64,000 nt of DNA from Methanosarcina sp. (GCF_028693135.1 NZ_JAQUVZ010000002.1:124001-188000); one strand, 5' to 3'; positions 47,145 through 56,745 are shown, counted from the stretch's first letter. Program-made: numbers and translations. Notes: generated by a model from the sequence alone, not told the origin.

Positions 47145-47783
47145 TTATTTTACAGTGATGGTCATCTGCATGTTCGAATACCCACGTACATTGAAATTGT
47201 AGCTTCCGGTTTCGCTGAATGTATAGTTCAGGGTGTTTCCGTACCCAAGCCTTTGATCCTCAAAAAGCCCTTCCTCGCTGCTCAGAGTAAAAACACTGGA
47301 TTCTTCAAAATTTCTCCACACAACTATATCCCCTGTATTGACCTCCAGCTCGGAGGGAATAAATAGATAATTCCTTAGCCTTACGAGGTACGTTTCTGGC
47401 TCGGTTCCAGCAGGCTGCACAGTCCCGGCTTCTTCTTCATCGGTCACATTTTCGGTTTGCTCTTCTTCAATTTCATCCCCCATACCCGGAGTTAACGTTT
47501 CTAGAGGTGTTTCTCCCTCTACGGCTGTTTCTGTTTCTTGCGGCGTCCCCGCTTCCTCAAATGGTTCCGTTTCCACCGGCGTTTCCATATCTTCTGACGT
47601 TATTGCCTCTTCTGGGGTCTGCACTTCTTCAGGTATCTGCGTCCCTCCTGAACCACCTGAACCACCTGAACTGCCGGAATCCCTCAGGCCGTCCTCTTCT
47701 TGCCCCTGATCCCCTCCCCAATTCAGGAAACCAAACACTAACACTGCCAGGACTACGAGGAGCAGAATGAGCTTTTTTATCAC
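47145..47783 (-). CDS. Membrane-anchored cupredoxin-like protein (no copper ligands), single domain
   Basis: A 212-residue exported protein. An N-terminal uncleaved anchor ([18 protein letters not shown]) is followed by a Ser/Gly linker and about 75 residues rich in Thr, Pro and Glu, then a cupredoxin-type beta-sandwich (about 128-212). The domain has [18 protein letters not shown] and [13 protein letters not shown], the two conserved strands of the family. The copper ligands are absent: the histidine after WxN is replaced and the C-x-x-H/M loop is missing. One of three such proteins here. Confidence 0.75.
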   Translation of the reverse strand: MIKKLILLLVVLAVLVFGFLNWGGDQGQEEDGLRDSGSSGGSGGSGGTQIPEEVQTPEEAITSEDMETPVETEPFEEAGTPQETETAVEGETPLETLTPGMGDEIEEEQTENVTDEEEAGTVQPAGTEPETYLVRLRNYLFIPSELEVNTGDIVVWRNFEESSVFTLSSEEGLFEDQRLGYGNTLNYTFSETGSYNFNVRGYSNMQMTITVK

Positions 47784-48182
47784 TATTACTTCCCCCTGCG
47801 AAACTTTACTTTTTTACTCCCAATTCAATATAAGCCATATTAAATAATAACACTTTATTATAATAAGCTTTATTTTAAAAAATAGTTTGTTTGTAATCGA
47901 TTTTACTGTTTTTTCCCTAAAAAACGAATTTCCGGAAGTACGGCTAATTGGCATTATGAATTGGATTTTGGCATTATTAATTGGGTTTTTGCCTCTAAGC
48001 CCTGTTTATTCAGGATACGGGTGTAGAAAGTTATCAGAAATAGACACGAGTGGCAAAGATTTAGAATCCAAAAAAAGTAAGTTTACTGGAAAGTTTTGCC
48101 ACCTTTCCAGATGAAGCCTTTGTAAGCTTTTTGAGGTATTTTATCCATGAGTACCTTCAAAAAACTTATTAAGGAAACTTAT
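47784..48182. other. Intergenic region without a supported gene
   Basis: About 400 bases. A 75-codon plus-strand frame (47887-48114) has a hydrophobic stretch, MNWILALLIGFLPLSP, but no ribosome site and internal ATGAATTGGATTTTGG-type repeats, so I do not call it a gene. Confidence 0.4.
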
Positions 48183-48710
48183 TCAGGGCTTGTTAACAGT
48201 TATATTGACATTCATTCTGGGCTGCCCGATGATGGTGAAGTTGTAAGCCCCGGTTTCATTGAATGTATAGGCAAAGGAACGCCTGTACACAAGACCCTGA
48301 TCCTCAAAGAGGTCTTCTTCACTTGTAAGGGTAAAGACTCTCCTCGGACTGTCCTGATAGTTTATCCAGGCAACTGTTTCTCCTTGTTTGATATCAAGGC
48401 TTGAAGGATACGCTCTATAGTTGTCCAGTCTTATAGTATAGGGAGTTTTCCTTATACTGGAGGTATTAACTACTGGTCCTTCTTCGGTTTCATTTTCTTC
48501 CGGAGTTACATCTTCTTCCTCTGTCTCCGTTACTACAGGGGTTTCAGTCTCTGCCAGGGTTTCCGTTTCTTCCGGAGTTGCAATTTCCTCTGGAGTTACT
48601 GTTTCTCCAGGTGTCATGTTTTCTTCCGGGGAGGGCTGTTCATTTTCAGTGCATCCCGAGAACAAAACTACGCCTAAGACTAGAAGTAGAACAATGATTT
48701 TTGTTTTCAT
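48183..48710 (-). CDS. Cupredoxin-like lipoprotein (no copper ligands), single domain
   Basis: A 175-residue lipoprotein starting MKTKIIVLLLVLGVVLFSGC, with the lipobox cysteine at about residue 20. It has an acidic Thr/Pro/Glu spacer of about 70 residues and a C-terminal domain with YPSSLDIKQGETVAWINYQ and YTFNETGAYNFTII. It resembles the neighbours at 47145 and 49308. A GTG at 48722 is a possible longer start, but ATG 48710 has GGGG six bases before it. The domain has no Cys or His at the metal positions. Confidence 0.75.
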   Translation of the reverse strand: MKTKIIVLLLVLGVVLFSGCTENEQPSPEENMTPGETVTPEEIATPEETETLAETETPVVTETEEEDVTPEENETEEGPVVNTSSIRKTPYTIRLDNYRAYPSSLDIKQGETVAWINYQDSPRRVFTLTSEEDLFEDQGLVYRRSFAYTFNETGAYNFTIIGQPRMNVNITVNKP

Positions 48711-49307
48711 CTTATTCCCCACAATATCTTTTGGTTATGAAATTAGGAAATCTGCGAAAATAATTCTAATTTAGATCGAGTTTTATTTTTGATGCTGTGG
48801 TCGTAAAATAACCAAATGTTTGGAATATTAGTTAGATATTCTTGTTTATGTAATAACTAATTTTATTTAATCTTAATCGATTGCTTTAATAGAAATTTCT
48901 CTTTTTTCAAACTTTTAGCTTTTTATGTACCATTTAAGTACATATAAATATATTTTTGCAATATTCTTTTTATATCTATCTATTTTTCAAAGCAAACTTC
49001 TTAATGAACTTAAGTGCTTTGCTTGCATATAAAGATATTTTAGATTTCTGCAAACACACTTTCAGCTAGAATAAAAAAATTCCTACCTTAAAATCTTCCT
49101 TATGGCTCTAAACAACCCGCACAATACCTTTGAGAGATATTTTTTGAATGCAGATTAATGAAAAAAAGTAAAATTATCAAAAAATGGTTCCCTTCTGGAA
49201 AGGCTGATCTCCATTTTTACCTGAATTAGCTTCAGTTTGAGCTAGCTTACCAGTCAGGGATCCATATTTGCTATTCGTTCTTCTCTTACTTCACAGAACG
49301 ATTTATC
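48711..49307. other. AT-rich intergenic region without a gene
   Basis: About 600 bases between two cupredoxin-like genes. No convincing open frame, repeat or RNA is seen; the region near 48950-49080 is almost pure AT. Confidence 0.5.
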
Positions 49308-50468
49308 TTATTTCACTGTTAGAATGAACTCTGAGTCAGGAATCTCCTCCAGCTTAAAGGTATATTCTCCGGATTCATTAAAGGTATATGTAAAGATTCT
49401 TCCATAGCCAACGGCCTGGTTCTCGAAAAGACCCTCTTCACTTATTAGCGTGAATGTGCGTTTGGGCCTGTTCAGGTTATTCCAGACTACGGCTTCCCCC
49501 GTGTTGAGCTCAAGAGTCTCCGGGTAAAAGACAGATCCACGTATCAATACTGTGGAACTCTGTATATCTTCTACCCTTTGCGCAGGAGTTACTCCCTCAG
49601 TAGGTGTGGGAGTCGCCCCTTCTTCCTCCTGTTGTATAGTTTCTCTTTCCGATAGCGGAGTTTCTCCTGCAGTTACCCTGGATTTAACTAGAACGGTACC
49701 TTCCAGGCCTCTTTCACCTTTAATGCTAAAGTCAAAGGTTCCGGTTTCATTAAAGGTATACTTATAAGATCGGCCATAACCAAGGCTAAAATCTTCCCAG
49801 AGCCTGTCCTTGCTTACCAGGACAAAGGTCCTTTTTGGCTTGTTAAGGTTGCGCCATACAACTGTATCATACTGGTGTATTTCGGTAATATCAGGACTGA
49901 AGGCATTATTGATTAAGACAAAAGTATGTGTCTGAGAAACAGACTTGTTTTCTTCAGAGGTGTTGCCCGGATCCATTTCACTGGTTTCGGTAGTTTCCTC
50001 TTGCTGTATCTGACTAGTTTCTCTTTCCGATAATGGAGCTCCGGTAGTTTCCCCGGATTCACTCACCACAACTGAACCTTGCAGGCCTTTTTCACCTTTA
50101 ATACTGAAGTCAAAGGTTCCGGTTTCATTAAAGGTATACTTAAAAGATCGGCCATAACCAAGGCTAAAATCTTCCCAGAGATCGTCCTCTCCTACAAGAA
50201 CAAAGGTCCTTTTTGGCTTGTTAAGGTTACGCCATACAACAGTATCATACTGGTTTATTTCTGTTATTTCAGGACTGAAGGAATTATTGATTAAGACAAT
50301 AGTATGCGTCTGAGAAACATATTTATTTTCGTCAGAGTTGCTGATCTGATTCATTTCACTGGTTTCGGTAGTTTCCCCTTGAGATAGGGCCACAGCTGTC
50401 GAGCCCGTAAGCAGGATCAAAACAAAAACTGCCAGTACCCTGAGTGTAAAACATTTATAGGCTACCAT
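49308..50468 (-). CDS. Secreted triple-domain cupredoxin-like protein (no copper ligands)
   Basis: A 386-residue exported protein: signal peptide (VLAVFVLILLTGSTAVALS), then three cupredoxin-like domains at about 53-137, 183-262 and 300-386, separated by Thr/Ser/Glu linkers. Each has ITEINQYDTVVWRNLNKPKR-type and LGYGRSFKYTFNETGTFDF-type strands. Domains one and two are almost identical, also in DNA, so they come from a recent internal duplication; the third is more distant. None has the His/Cys/Met ligands. GGAGG lies six bases before the ATG. N-glycosylation sites (FNETG) occur in all domains. Confidence 0.8.
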   Translation of the reverse strand: MVAYKCFTLRVLAVFVLILLTGSTAVALSQGETTETSEMNQISNSDENKYVSQTHTIVLINNSFSPEITEINQYDTVVWRNLNKPKRTFVLVGEDDLWEDFSLGYGRSFKYTFNETGTFDFSIKGEKGLQGSVVVSESGETTGAPLSERETSQIQQEETTETSEMDPGNTSEENKSVSQTHTFVLINNAFSPDITEIHQYDTVVWRNLNKPKRTFVLVSKDRLWEDFSLGYGRSYKYTFNETGTFDFSIKGERGLEGTVLVKSRVTAGETPLSERETIQQEEEGATPTPTEGVTPAQRVEDIQSSTVLIRGSVFYPETLELNTGEAVVWNNLNRPKRTFTLISEEGLFENQAVGYGRIFTYTFNESGEYTFKLEEIPDSEFILTVK

Positions 50469-50499
50469 CTCTCCCCTCCAAATCTTTCATGAAAAAATA

Positions 50500-50890
50500 A
50501 GCAGGATACCCGTTGCTTTAGCTGCGGGAGGAATGCGTAATCTTCCCCATCCTGCTCTGTTGAATTCATTTTTTATTAATGTAATGGGAGTGAGAAAAAC
50601 ACTCCCCACCTACATACGTAGGGTAATGCGTATCCGAATTGTGGAGTCAATTCCGGAATCCGACCTCCTCTCGATCTGATATGGAAAGGTTTAACGATGC
50701 AAGCACTGTCCCTACCTCTCAGGACTGTTTAACCGGCATCCTTAGAGCCTTAAACTGAGGCGGCATTCAAGGGTAACTATTTCTTTCCTATCGTTTACCG
50801 ATTTTGTTAACTCCAATCGGTGATCTGGTCAACCAGGGCACATTACATGCCTGCCACTTTAGTGGCGGGTAGTTGACACTAACGGATAGA
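50500..50890 (-). mobile_element. Probable IS200/IS605-type remnant or MITE without transposase
   Basis: Both ends carry the hairpins typical of single-strand-transposing IS200/IS605 elements: CCCGTTGC-TTTA-GCTGCGGG (50509-50528) at one end and CCTGCCAC-TTTA-GTGGCGGG (50850-50869) followed by TAGTTGAC at the other. In between are compact hairpins (GGGAGTG/CACTCCC at 50586-50606; CTAC/GTAG just after) and a GC-rich structured stretch (50710-50780) that resembles the guide-RNA scaffold next to tnpB genes. There is no tnpA or tnpB. Family assignment is from pattern memory. It lies directly upstream of the triple cupredoxin gene. Confidence 0.5.
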
Positions 50891-51044
50891 TATCCGTTTA
50901 AAGATTAATATGGGTAGCTGTTTATAAATATCCTATTACTGGATACTCTTTCTTTTACAAAGAGACAACATCAGATCCGTATATTATATGACTGTGCTAT
51001 GACTGTGCTTTCATGCCCGAGGAATTCCCCCATATTGCTTTGTC

Positions 51045-52286
51045 TCACATGATGTTCCATAAAAGCAAAGCCACGGACCCTGCGACTGCAATGATCCCGA
51101 ATGTGTTTTTAGCAAGGGGAAAAAGACTTGCAGAACCTGAAATCTTTGAAAGCAGAATTTTATTTACAGTACTTACAAGGCTTGCAAGCACTGCAGTATT
51201 TGCTGCGACTTCATAAGAGATATTTCCGCTTACGGCAAGGAGGGTTACAGAGACTATCACTCCGGAGCTGCTAACAAGAGCCCCCAGGGCTGTTATGTAT
51301 ATTCCGGCAGTCCCTGCAATGTCATAGGCAAAGTTTCCTATGACGAGAATCAGGGTAAAAGCAATGCCAAATTTAAATGCCTGACTGAGCGAGAAAGGAG
51401 ACTGAATCTTAAGCTCGCCCCCGCTTATCGAGCAGAATTTCTTACTATGCCTGATAACTATTACTATGGAAACGGTAATAAGTACAAGCTGAGAAGGAAG
51501 CATAAACAGAGTTGTCTGGCCTGTCGGATCAACTATAAAGGCTAATACAAGGTTTCGAATGAGCATGGAAATATTGCAGAGCAGAATTCCTGAAAGTACG
51601 GGATCTTCCATCGCCTCTGCTTTTTTTGAGAGCCCTGCAAGTGCTCCTGTGGTAGCTTCACTGTTTATAAAGCCTCCAAGAAAGCCTGAATAGCACACGC
51701 CGCGTTTTGTCCCGAACTTTCTCAGGAGAACATAGCTTAAAAAACTGATAAGGGAAACCAGGATAACAATAAGAATTGCCGACCTGAGGTTTACAAGCCC
51801 GAAGAACTGTTTTTCCGGCATCACCGGATAAAGTATGAAAGCAACAGCCAGAAACTGTATGGCATTATAAAGCTCTTCTTTTGTCAGGTTTCCTGCAAAC
51901 TGGTGAAGGGGCTGCTTCTGAATAAGGAGGAAAGATACAACTATTGAAGAAACAATAGCAAACAGGCCGTAGTCATAGCCAACAAGGACACCCATCACGA
52001 AAATAAAGAAGAGAGTAATAGGACTTGTAATTCCTATCCGCTTGAAGAGAAATATTTTGGAATAGGTAATTATGGAGCATATAGCTGCGAAAAAAAGCGT
52101 GGCTACGTAAACGAAGCCTGTTCCCGCGGATTCGCTCACAAGAGCAACGAGCATGCCTGTTATACAGGTTATGCTGTAACTCCTGACACCCGCAAAGATC
52201 TCATGCTCAAGGCCTCTGTGTTCCCTTTCCACCCCTACCATGATCCCTATCAAAAAGGCAATGGCAAGTTTTGTCAGGAAATCCAC
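51045..52286 (-). CDS. MgtC/SapB-DUF4010 membrane protein
   Basis: A 413-residue polytopic protein. The first 130 residues form an MgtC-like domain (AFLIGIMVGVEREHRGLE, then GVRSYSITCITGMLVALV). The remainder is a DUF4010-type region with about eight helices and the conserved GFLGGFINSEATTGALAGLSKK. Relatives are proposed transporters or stress-related, but their substrate is not known. The gene lies after the IS-like remnant in the same direction. Confidence 0.9.
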   Translation of the reverse strand: MDFLTKLAIAFLIGIMVGVEREHRGLEHEIFAGVRSYSITCITGMLVALVSESAGTGFVYVATLFFAAICSIITYSKIFLFKRIGITSPITLFFIFVMGVLVGYDYGLFAIVSSIVVSFLLIQKQPLHQFAGNLTKEELYNAIQFLAVAFILYPVMPEKQFFGLVNLRSAILIVILVSLISFLSYVLLRKFGTKRGVCYSGFLGGFINSEATTGALAGLSKKAEAMEDPVLSGILLCNISMLIRNLVLAFIVDPTGQTTLFMLPSQLVLITVSIVIVIRHSKKFCSISGGELKIQSPFSLSQAFKFGIAFTLILVIGNFAYDIAGTAGIYITALGALVSSSGVIVSVTLLAVSGNISYEVAANTAVLASLVSTVNKILLSKISGSASLFPLAKNTFGIIAVAGSVALLLWNIM

Positions 52287-52621
52287 AAAAACCGGATCGA
52301 AACCGAAATCGCTAATTATGTCCGTAGCTTAACCTCTCAGATTTTTCGGGCTGTAATTCCATACACAAGTAAAATCATACTCTTAAAGAAATTTATATAA
52401 CATATAAGAAACGACATAAATAAAATGGGGTAAAACAAAATATTATTCTATAGTTAGGGATGTTCTTGCTAATGAATATAGCCCCTGGAAGGAGAAAAAG
52501 GTTCAGATTATGGAGGACCTGTAATTATTTTTACAGGCGGCTCTGGAAACCTGATAAAAACCAGATATAAAAAATCAGACTGATTAAATTCTGGCTGATT
52601 AAAATCTGGCGAAAACTTGCT
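52287..52621. other. AT-rich intergenic region without a gene
   Basis: About 335 bases. Weak direct repeats around CTGATTAAAATCTGG near 52580 are visible; nothing else is supported. Confidence 0.5.
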
Positions 52622-53278
52622 TCACACTTCCACGAATTCAACCTCAATGGGTTTGTTTTCGGTTTCTTCAATAGTTATAAGAGCGCAGGAACCCTTGCAG
52701 GCTTCTCCGGGATTTACAATAATTGTTTTTCCGACCTTTTCAGTGCCTTTTGCTTCATGGATATGCCCGCAGACAATCAGGTCAACCCTGTCCAGGAACT
52801 TCTGGATGGCTTTACTGCCCACATGTCCGAAGGGTAGCTCGTCCCTTGCTCCGTGGGGAGGAGCGTGAGTCAGGAGCACTATTGTCCCGCATTCGCCTGA
52901 ATTTTCGGCTGAGCAGACCATTCCTTCAAGGGCATTTTCGATTTCTTCTTCGGAAAGCTCAAAAGGGGTGTTAAATGGAGTGGGGTTTGAGCCTCCAAGC
53001 CCGATAAACCGGATTTTCCCTATCTGCTCGGCTTTTCCATGAAGGTTTACTGCTTTTGAATTATCAAGGGCTTTGAGGATACTCCTCTGGTCGCAGTTCC
53101 CGGGAATTGCAAGCACGGGCTTATCAAACATTTCGGTCAGCTCTTCAACTTTTTCATCAGGTCCGAAATTTGTAATATCTCCGGCTACCACAACAAGATC
53201 GAAGTCCCCAGCCCTTTCTATGATCTTTTTAATCTTCGAATAGTCCCCATGGGGGTCGGAAATAGCGAGTATCTTCAT
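52622..53278 (-). CDS. Calcineurin-like metallophosphoesterase
   Basis: A 218-residue single-domain phosphoesterase. All metal-binding blocks are visible: SDPHGD at the start, VAGDITNFG, GNCDQ, LTHAPPHG and CGHIHEAKG. It resembles archaeal YfcE/MJ0936-type small enzymes. The ending TIEETENKPIEVEFVEV is typical. Substrate unknown, possibly phosphodiesters or nucleotides. Confidence 0.92.
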   Translation of the reverse strand: MKILAISDPHGDYSKIKKIIERAGDFDLVVVAGDITNFGPDEKVEELTEMFDKPVLAIPGNCDQRSILKALDNSKAVNLHGKAEQIGKIRFIGLGGSNPTPFNTPFELSEEEIENALEGMVCSAENSGECGTIVLLTHAPPHGARDELPFGHVGSKAIQKFLDRVDLIVCGHIHEAKGTEKVGKTIIVNPGEACKGSCALITIEETENKPIEVEFVEV

Positions 53279-53297
53279 CTGTATCCCGTCCTTATCA

Positions 53298-53384
53298 TGA
53301 CATGTTAATTATGATTTTTAATTCTATGACATGTTAATTATGATTTTTAATTCTATGACATGTTAATTATGATTTTTATTTCTA
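53298..53384. repeat. Tandem repeat, 29-base unit, three copies
   Basis: Units beginning ATGACATGTTAATTATGATT start at 53298, 53327 and 53356 and are nearly identical. They lie between the divergent phosphoesterase and trmY genes and may belong to the promoter region. Confidence 0.93.
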
Positions 53385-53486
53385 GTTTGAATTATTATAT
53401 ACAATCTCTTTTACACTTTACTTTACTTTATTTTACGTTATTTTACACTTTACGTTATGTGGTTTTCTGTGAACATGCACACATCT

Positions 53487-53516
53487 TTTATATCCCTTAT
53501 GTAATATACTGCCCCA
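53487..53516 (+). promoter_or_regulatory. TATA box placing trmY on a leaderless transcript
   Basis: TTTATATC at 53487-53494 lies about 25 bases before the trmY ATG, and no ribosome site precedes the ATG. This spacing puts transcription start at or next to the A of the ATG. Confidence 0.55.
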
Positions 53517-54151
53517 TGCGTGATATCATTATCATAGGGCATAAAGCAATGACGAGCGGCGATTTTTCTTTAAACGACCTTCCCGGGTCTGCAGGAAGAA
53601 TGGATATACTCTGCCGCTGCGTAAGCTCTGCCCTTTTTCTCTCTTTCGGAATGCGCAGGGATGTGAATGTTCACCTGCTTCTTCTGGGGGAGCCTGAGCC
53701 CGGAAAAATTATCAGGTTTGAAGGACTCCACCTGAGATACCTGAACCCGGACGAAAGAAGCAGTGGTTCGCTTATCAGTAAAGCCCTCCTGAAAAATGCA
53801 ACCGAGCTGGATACCCGGTCCACGCCTGGCGTCTGGATTCGTAATGGAGACTTAAAGTCCCTGCTGGCTTCTTTTGAAGGTAGAAACTTGTTCTATCTTA
53901 GAGAAGACGGCAAGGATATCCGAGAACTTGCCGGTGAAATCCAGGACCCTGTTTTTATTCTGGGAGACCATACCGGTGTTACCGAAGAAGAGGAAAAACA
54001 GCTTTTTGACGCAGGAGCACAGATTATCTCGGTTGGTCCCATTTCCCTTCACTCTAACCACTGCATAACCCTTATCCACAACGAACTGGATAGAGTTGAA
54101 GCGGAAAGAGGAGAAATTCCAGGAGGAGCAAACTCCGGGGCAGATAATTGA
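53516..54151 (+). CDS. trmY: tRNA (pseudouridine(54)-N1)-methyltransferase TrmY
   Basis: SPOUT-type enzyme that methylates pseudouridine 54 in archaeal tRNA to m1-pseudouridine. The 211-residue protein starts MRDIIIIGHKAMTSGDFSLN, has LPGSAGRMDILCRC and the C-terminal knot region FILGDHTGVTEEEEKQL and ISVGPISLHSNHCITLIHNELD. A much longer frame from 53360 is low-complexity upstream DNA. Its neighbour pus10 makes the pseudouridine it methylates. Confidence 0.94.
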   Translation: MRDIIIIGHKAMTSGDFSLNDLPGSAGRMDILCRCVSSALFLSFGMRRDVNVHLLLLGEPEPGKIIRFEGLHLRYLNPDERSSGSLISKALLKNATELDTRSTPGVWIRNGDLKSLLASFEGRNLFYLREDGKDIRELAGEIQDPVFILGDHTGVTEEEEKQLFDAGAQIISVGPISLHSNHCITLIHNELDRVEAERGEIPGGANSGADN

Positions 54152-54397
54152 GTTGCGGTTTTTGTATCAGGTTTTTATCCAAAAAGTTATATCACATTTC
54201 CCTGTATCAGAATAGAAACTTATCCGGATGCACCTTCTCGGGAACATGCATTAAATTTGCGCCTCATCTTCATTGCGCATCACCTTCAATATCATATCTC
54301 AATCTCATCTGTCAATAATATCTTTCAATATAATCTTTTAATTATCCACTCCTCATGTCTATTTCCCGAACAAAGAGCTTAGAGAAAGTGAAACAAA

Positions 54398-55693
54398 ATG
54401 GATGTACTTGAAATTTCAAAAAAGATTCTGCACGAAGGTCCTATCTGTGACCACTGCATGGGCCGCCAGTTTGCAAAATTATCAACAGGCCTCAGCAACA
54501 GAGAGCGCGGAGAGGCAATGAAACTCGCCCTCGTTCTTGAAGGGGACCGCATTTACAAAAATGAAAATGATGATTCTCTCTTAAAGGAACTTGTTCCCTG
54601 CAGTGCCCGTGCAAGGAAAACTCTCAAAATTGAGGGAGAAGATGAGCAGTGCTGGGTCTGCCTTGACCAGTTCAAAAAACTGGATGAGTGGGCAGACAAA
54701 GCTGTAAAGGCTCTCGAAGGTCTTGAGTACTCTACTTTCCTCGTGGGGACAAAGGTCAGCGGGCTTCTCAGTGAAAACGAAGAGATCCTATGGGCTGAGG
54801 CAGGGACTGCCTATGCAGAGCAGTTGAAATCCGAGCTTAACCGGGAAGTAGGCAAGCGGATTGCAGAACTGGTTGAAAAAGAAGTGGATTTTGAGAACCC
54901 GGATATTGTGATCACCCTTGACCTTGCAACAACCAGCTTCGAGCTTCAGGTCCGTTCAGTATATATATACGGGCGTTACCTCAAAAAAGTCCGTGGAATC
55001 CCACAGACCCGCTGGCCCTGCAGGGCATGTAAGGGCAGAGGCTGCGAAAGGTGCGGGTTTACCGGCAAACAATATCCAGAGTCCGTAGACGAGCTTATCA
55101 AGGGCCCTGTTGTCGAAGCATTTGAGGCTGTTGATACGGCTTTTCATGGTTCTGGCAGGGAAGACATAGATGCCCTGATGCTCGGAAGCGGCAGGCCTTT
55201 TGTGGTGGAAGCAAAGTCTCCTGTAAGGCGCATGACCGACCTTGAAGCGCTTACTGCCAGAATTAACGAGAATGCTGCAGGAAAAGTTGAAGTGAGGGAT
55301 CTTCGTTTTGTCGAAAAAAGTATGATTGAGATCCTGAAGAGCTCAAAGGCGGATAAAACTTATAAGCTTAAAGTTACATTTAAAGAGCCTGTTTCAGAGG
55401 AAAAGCTTAAATCCTGCCTTGAGTCTTTGAATGGCACAGAGATTGCCCAGCAAACTCCAATGCGGGTGGTTCACAGACGGGCAGATCTTGTCCGGAAAAG
55501 GTACGTGCACAGCATCACGCTTGACGAGCTAACAGATGACGGTCGTGCTAGCATAACCGTAAACTGTGAAGGCGGGCTGTACGTCAAAGAACTCGTTTCC
55601 GGGGATGAGGGCAGGACAAACCCGAGCCTGACAGGGCTGTTGGGATTCCAAGCGCTTGTGGAAGATCTTGATGTAGTTAACGTCGAAATTTAA
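54398..55693 (+). CDS. pus10: tRNA pseudouridine synthase Pus10
   Basis: Makes pseudouridine 54 and 55 in archaeal tRNA. The 431-residue protein has an N-terminal THUMP-containing accessory part with zinc-binding Cys (CDHCMGRQF, CSARARK, CWVC). The catalytic region carries GSGREDIDALMLGSGRPFVVEA with the catalytic Asp at about residue 256. The C-terminus has YVKELVSGDEGRTNPSLTGLLG. An additional CRACKGRGCERCG knuckle lies near residue 205. It is complete. Confidence 0.96.
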   Translation: MDVLEISKKILHEGPICDHCMGRQFAKLSTGLSNRERGEAMKLALVLEGDRIYKNENDDSLLKELVPCSARARKTLKIEGEDEQCWVCLDQFKKLDEWADKAVKALEGLEYSTFLVGTKVSGLLSENEEILWAEAGTAYAEQLKSELNREVGKRIAELVEKEVDFENPDIVITLDLATTSFELQVRSVYIYGRYLKKVRGIPQTRWPCRACKGRGCERCGFTGKQYPESVDELIKGPVVEAFEAVDTAFHGSGREDIDALMLGSGRPFVVEAKSPVRRMTDLEALTARINENAAGKVEVRDLRFVEKSMIEILKSSKADKTYKLKVTFKEPVSEEKLKSCLESLNGTEIAQQTPMRVVHRRADLVRKRYVHSITLDELTDDGRASITVNCEGGLYVKELVSGDEGRTNPSLTGLLGFQALVEDLDVVNVEI

Positions 55694-55961
55694 GCCCCAG
55701 GCATCTGAATCTGCTTTAAATAATTTGAATTAATCGAAACAATTTGAATCAAGCTAATCTAAACCAATCTGGATTTCGATCTGAATCAGTTTCATTAGCC
55801 AGTCGGGCCAAAGGGAAAGAGTGGCTTAGTCAACTACTCGTTAAATTTAAAGATATAACGGGTTTTCTGCTGAGATTTTATGAACGGTTCATTTAAATAA
55901 TATCCATATTATTTAGAGGAAAATCAATTATTAGACAGAAACTTTATTAAATAAAATCTAA

Positions 55962-56282
<321 letters not shown>

Positions 56283-56510
56283 TTCCGGGCAAGGCAGTTA
56301 GGTTTTTACAACCTAATCTCCCCTTTAGTCCGGAATTTAAGGTATGCAAGCCTCCAACCGGAGGTTTGAAATCCTGCCCGAAATTTTGGCAAATAACAGC
56401 TTGAGTAACGGCCTGCTAAAGGATTGAATATAACGTAGCTAATGCCCCTTCAAAACCTGCTAAAAGGGCACGCTTAGAGGGGATCTGGAATAACTGCTTT
56501 TTAAAAATTA
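56283..56510 (+). ncRNA. Candidate structured leader or small RNA between rpl21e and rpo4
   Basis: Right after the L21e stop a compact fold is possible. The outer stem CGGGCA-A-GG (56287-56295) pairs with CCTGCCCG near 56373-56380. Inside are TTAGGTT-TTTAC-AACCTAA (perfect 7 bp, near 56299-56317) and CAAGCCTCC-AACC-GGAGGTTTG (9 bp, near 56348-56369). A second domain has TGCCC(C)TT/AAGGGCA (near 56443-56472). A T-loop-like GGTTTGAAATCC occurs but no cloverleaf closes, so it is not a tRNA. It may be a processed 3' UTR RNA or a regulatory leader for rpo4. Confidence 0.4.
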
Positions 56511-56745
56511 ATTTCTTATCCTGGCAAAAGAACATCTATAATTATATATCATTTGTATAACATATAGCTGAGATAGTTCAGGATAACGTTATTCAATAAC
56601 AGTTCCGGCTTATCGGGCGCATGCCGGATACTGAAAGGCATAAAATGCCAGCAGCAGGAATCAGAGCTCACAATAAAGCAGTAGAAAAGATTGCTCTGTA
56701 AGAAGTACAACTACCTGAAATTTTAATTCAAAAGAGTGTATTCCA

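Noticed and set aside
47887-48114. 75-codon plus-strand frame with a hydrophobic stretch
   Set aside because: No ribosome site, internal short repeats and no recognised family; kept only as a remark.
53360-53515. N-terminal extension of TrmY
   Set aside because: The extension is low-complexity Tyr/Leu/Phe text from AT-rich DNA and crosses the TATA box; TrmY proteins begin near MRDIIIIGHKA-like sequence.
56283-56400. Possible tRNA after rpl21e because of a T-loop-like GGTTTGAAATCC
   Set aside because: The GGAGG before it pairs upstream with CCTCC and not as a T-stem, and no cloverleaf with a 7-base anticodon loop closes.
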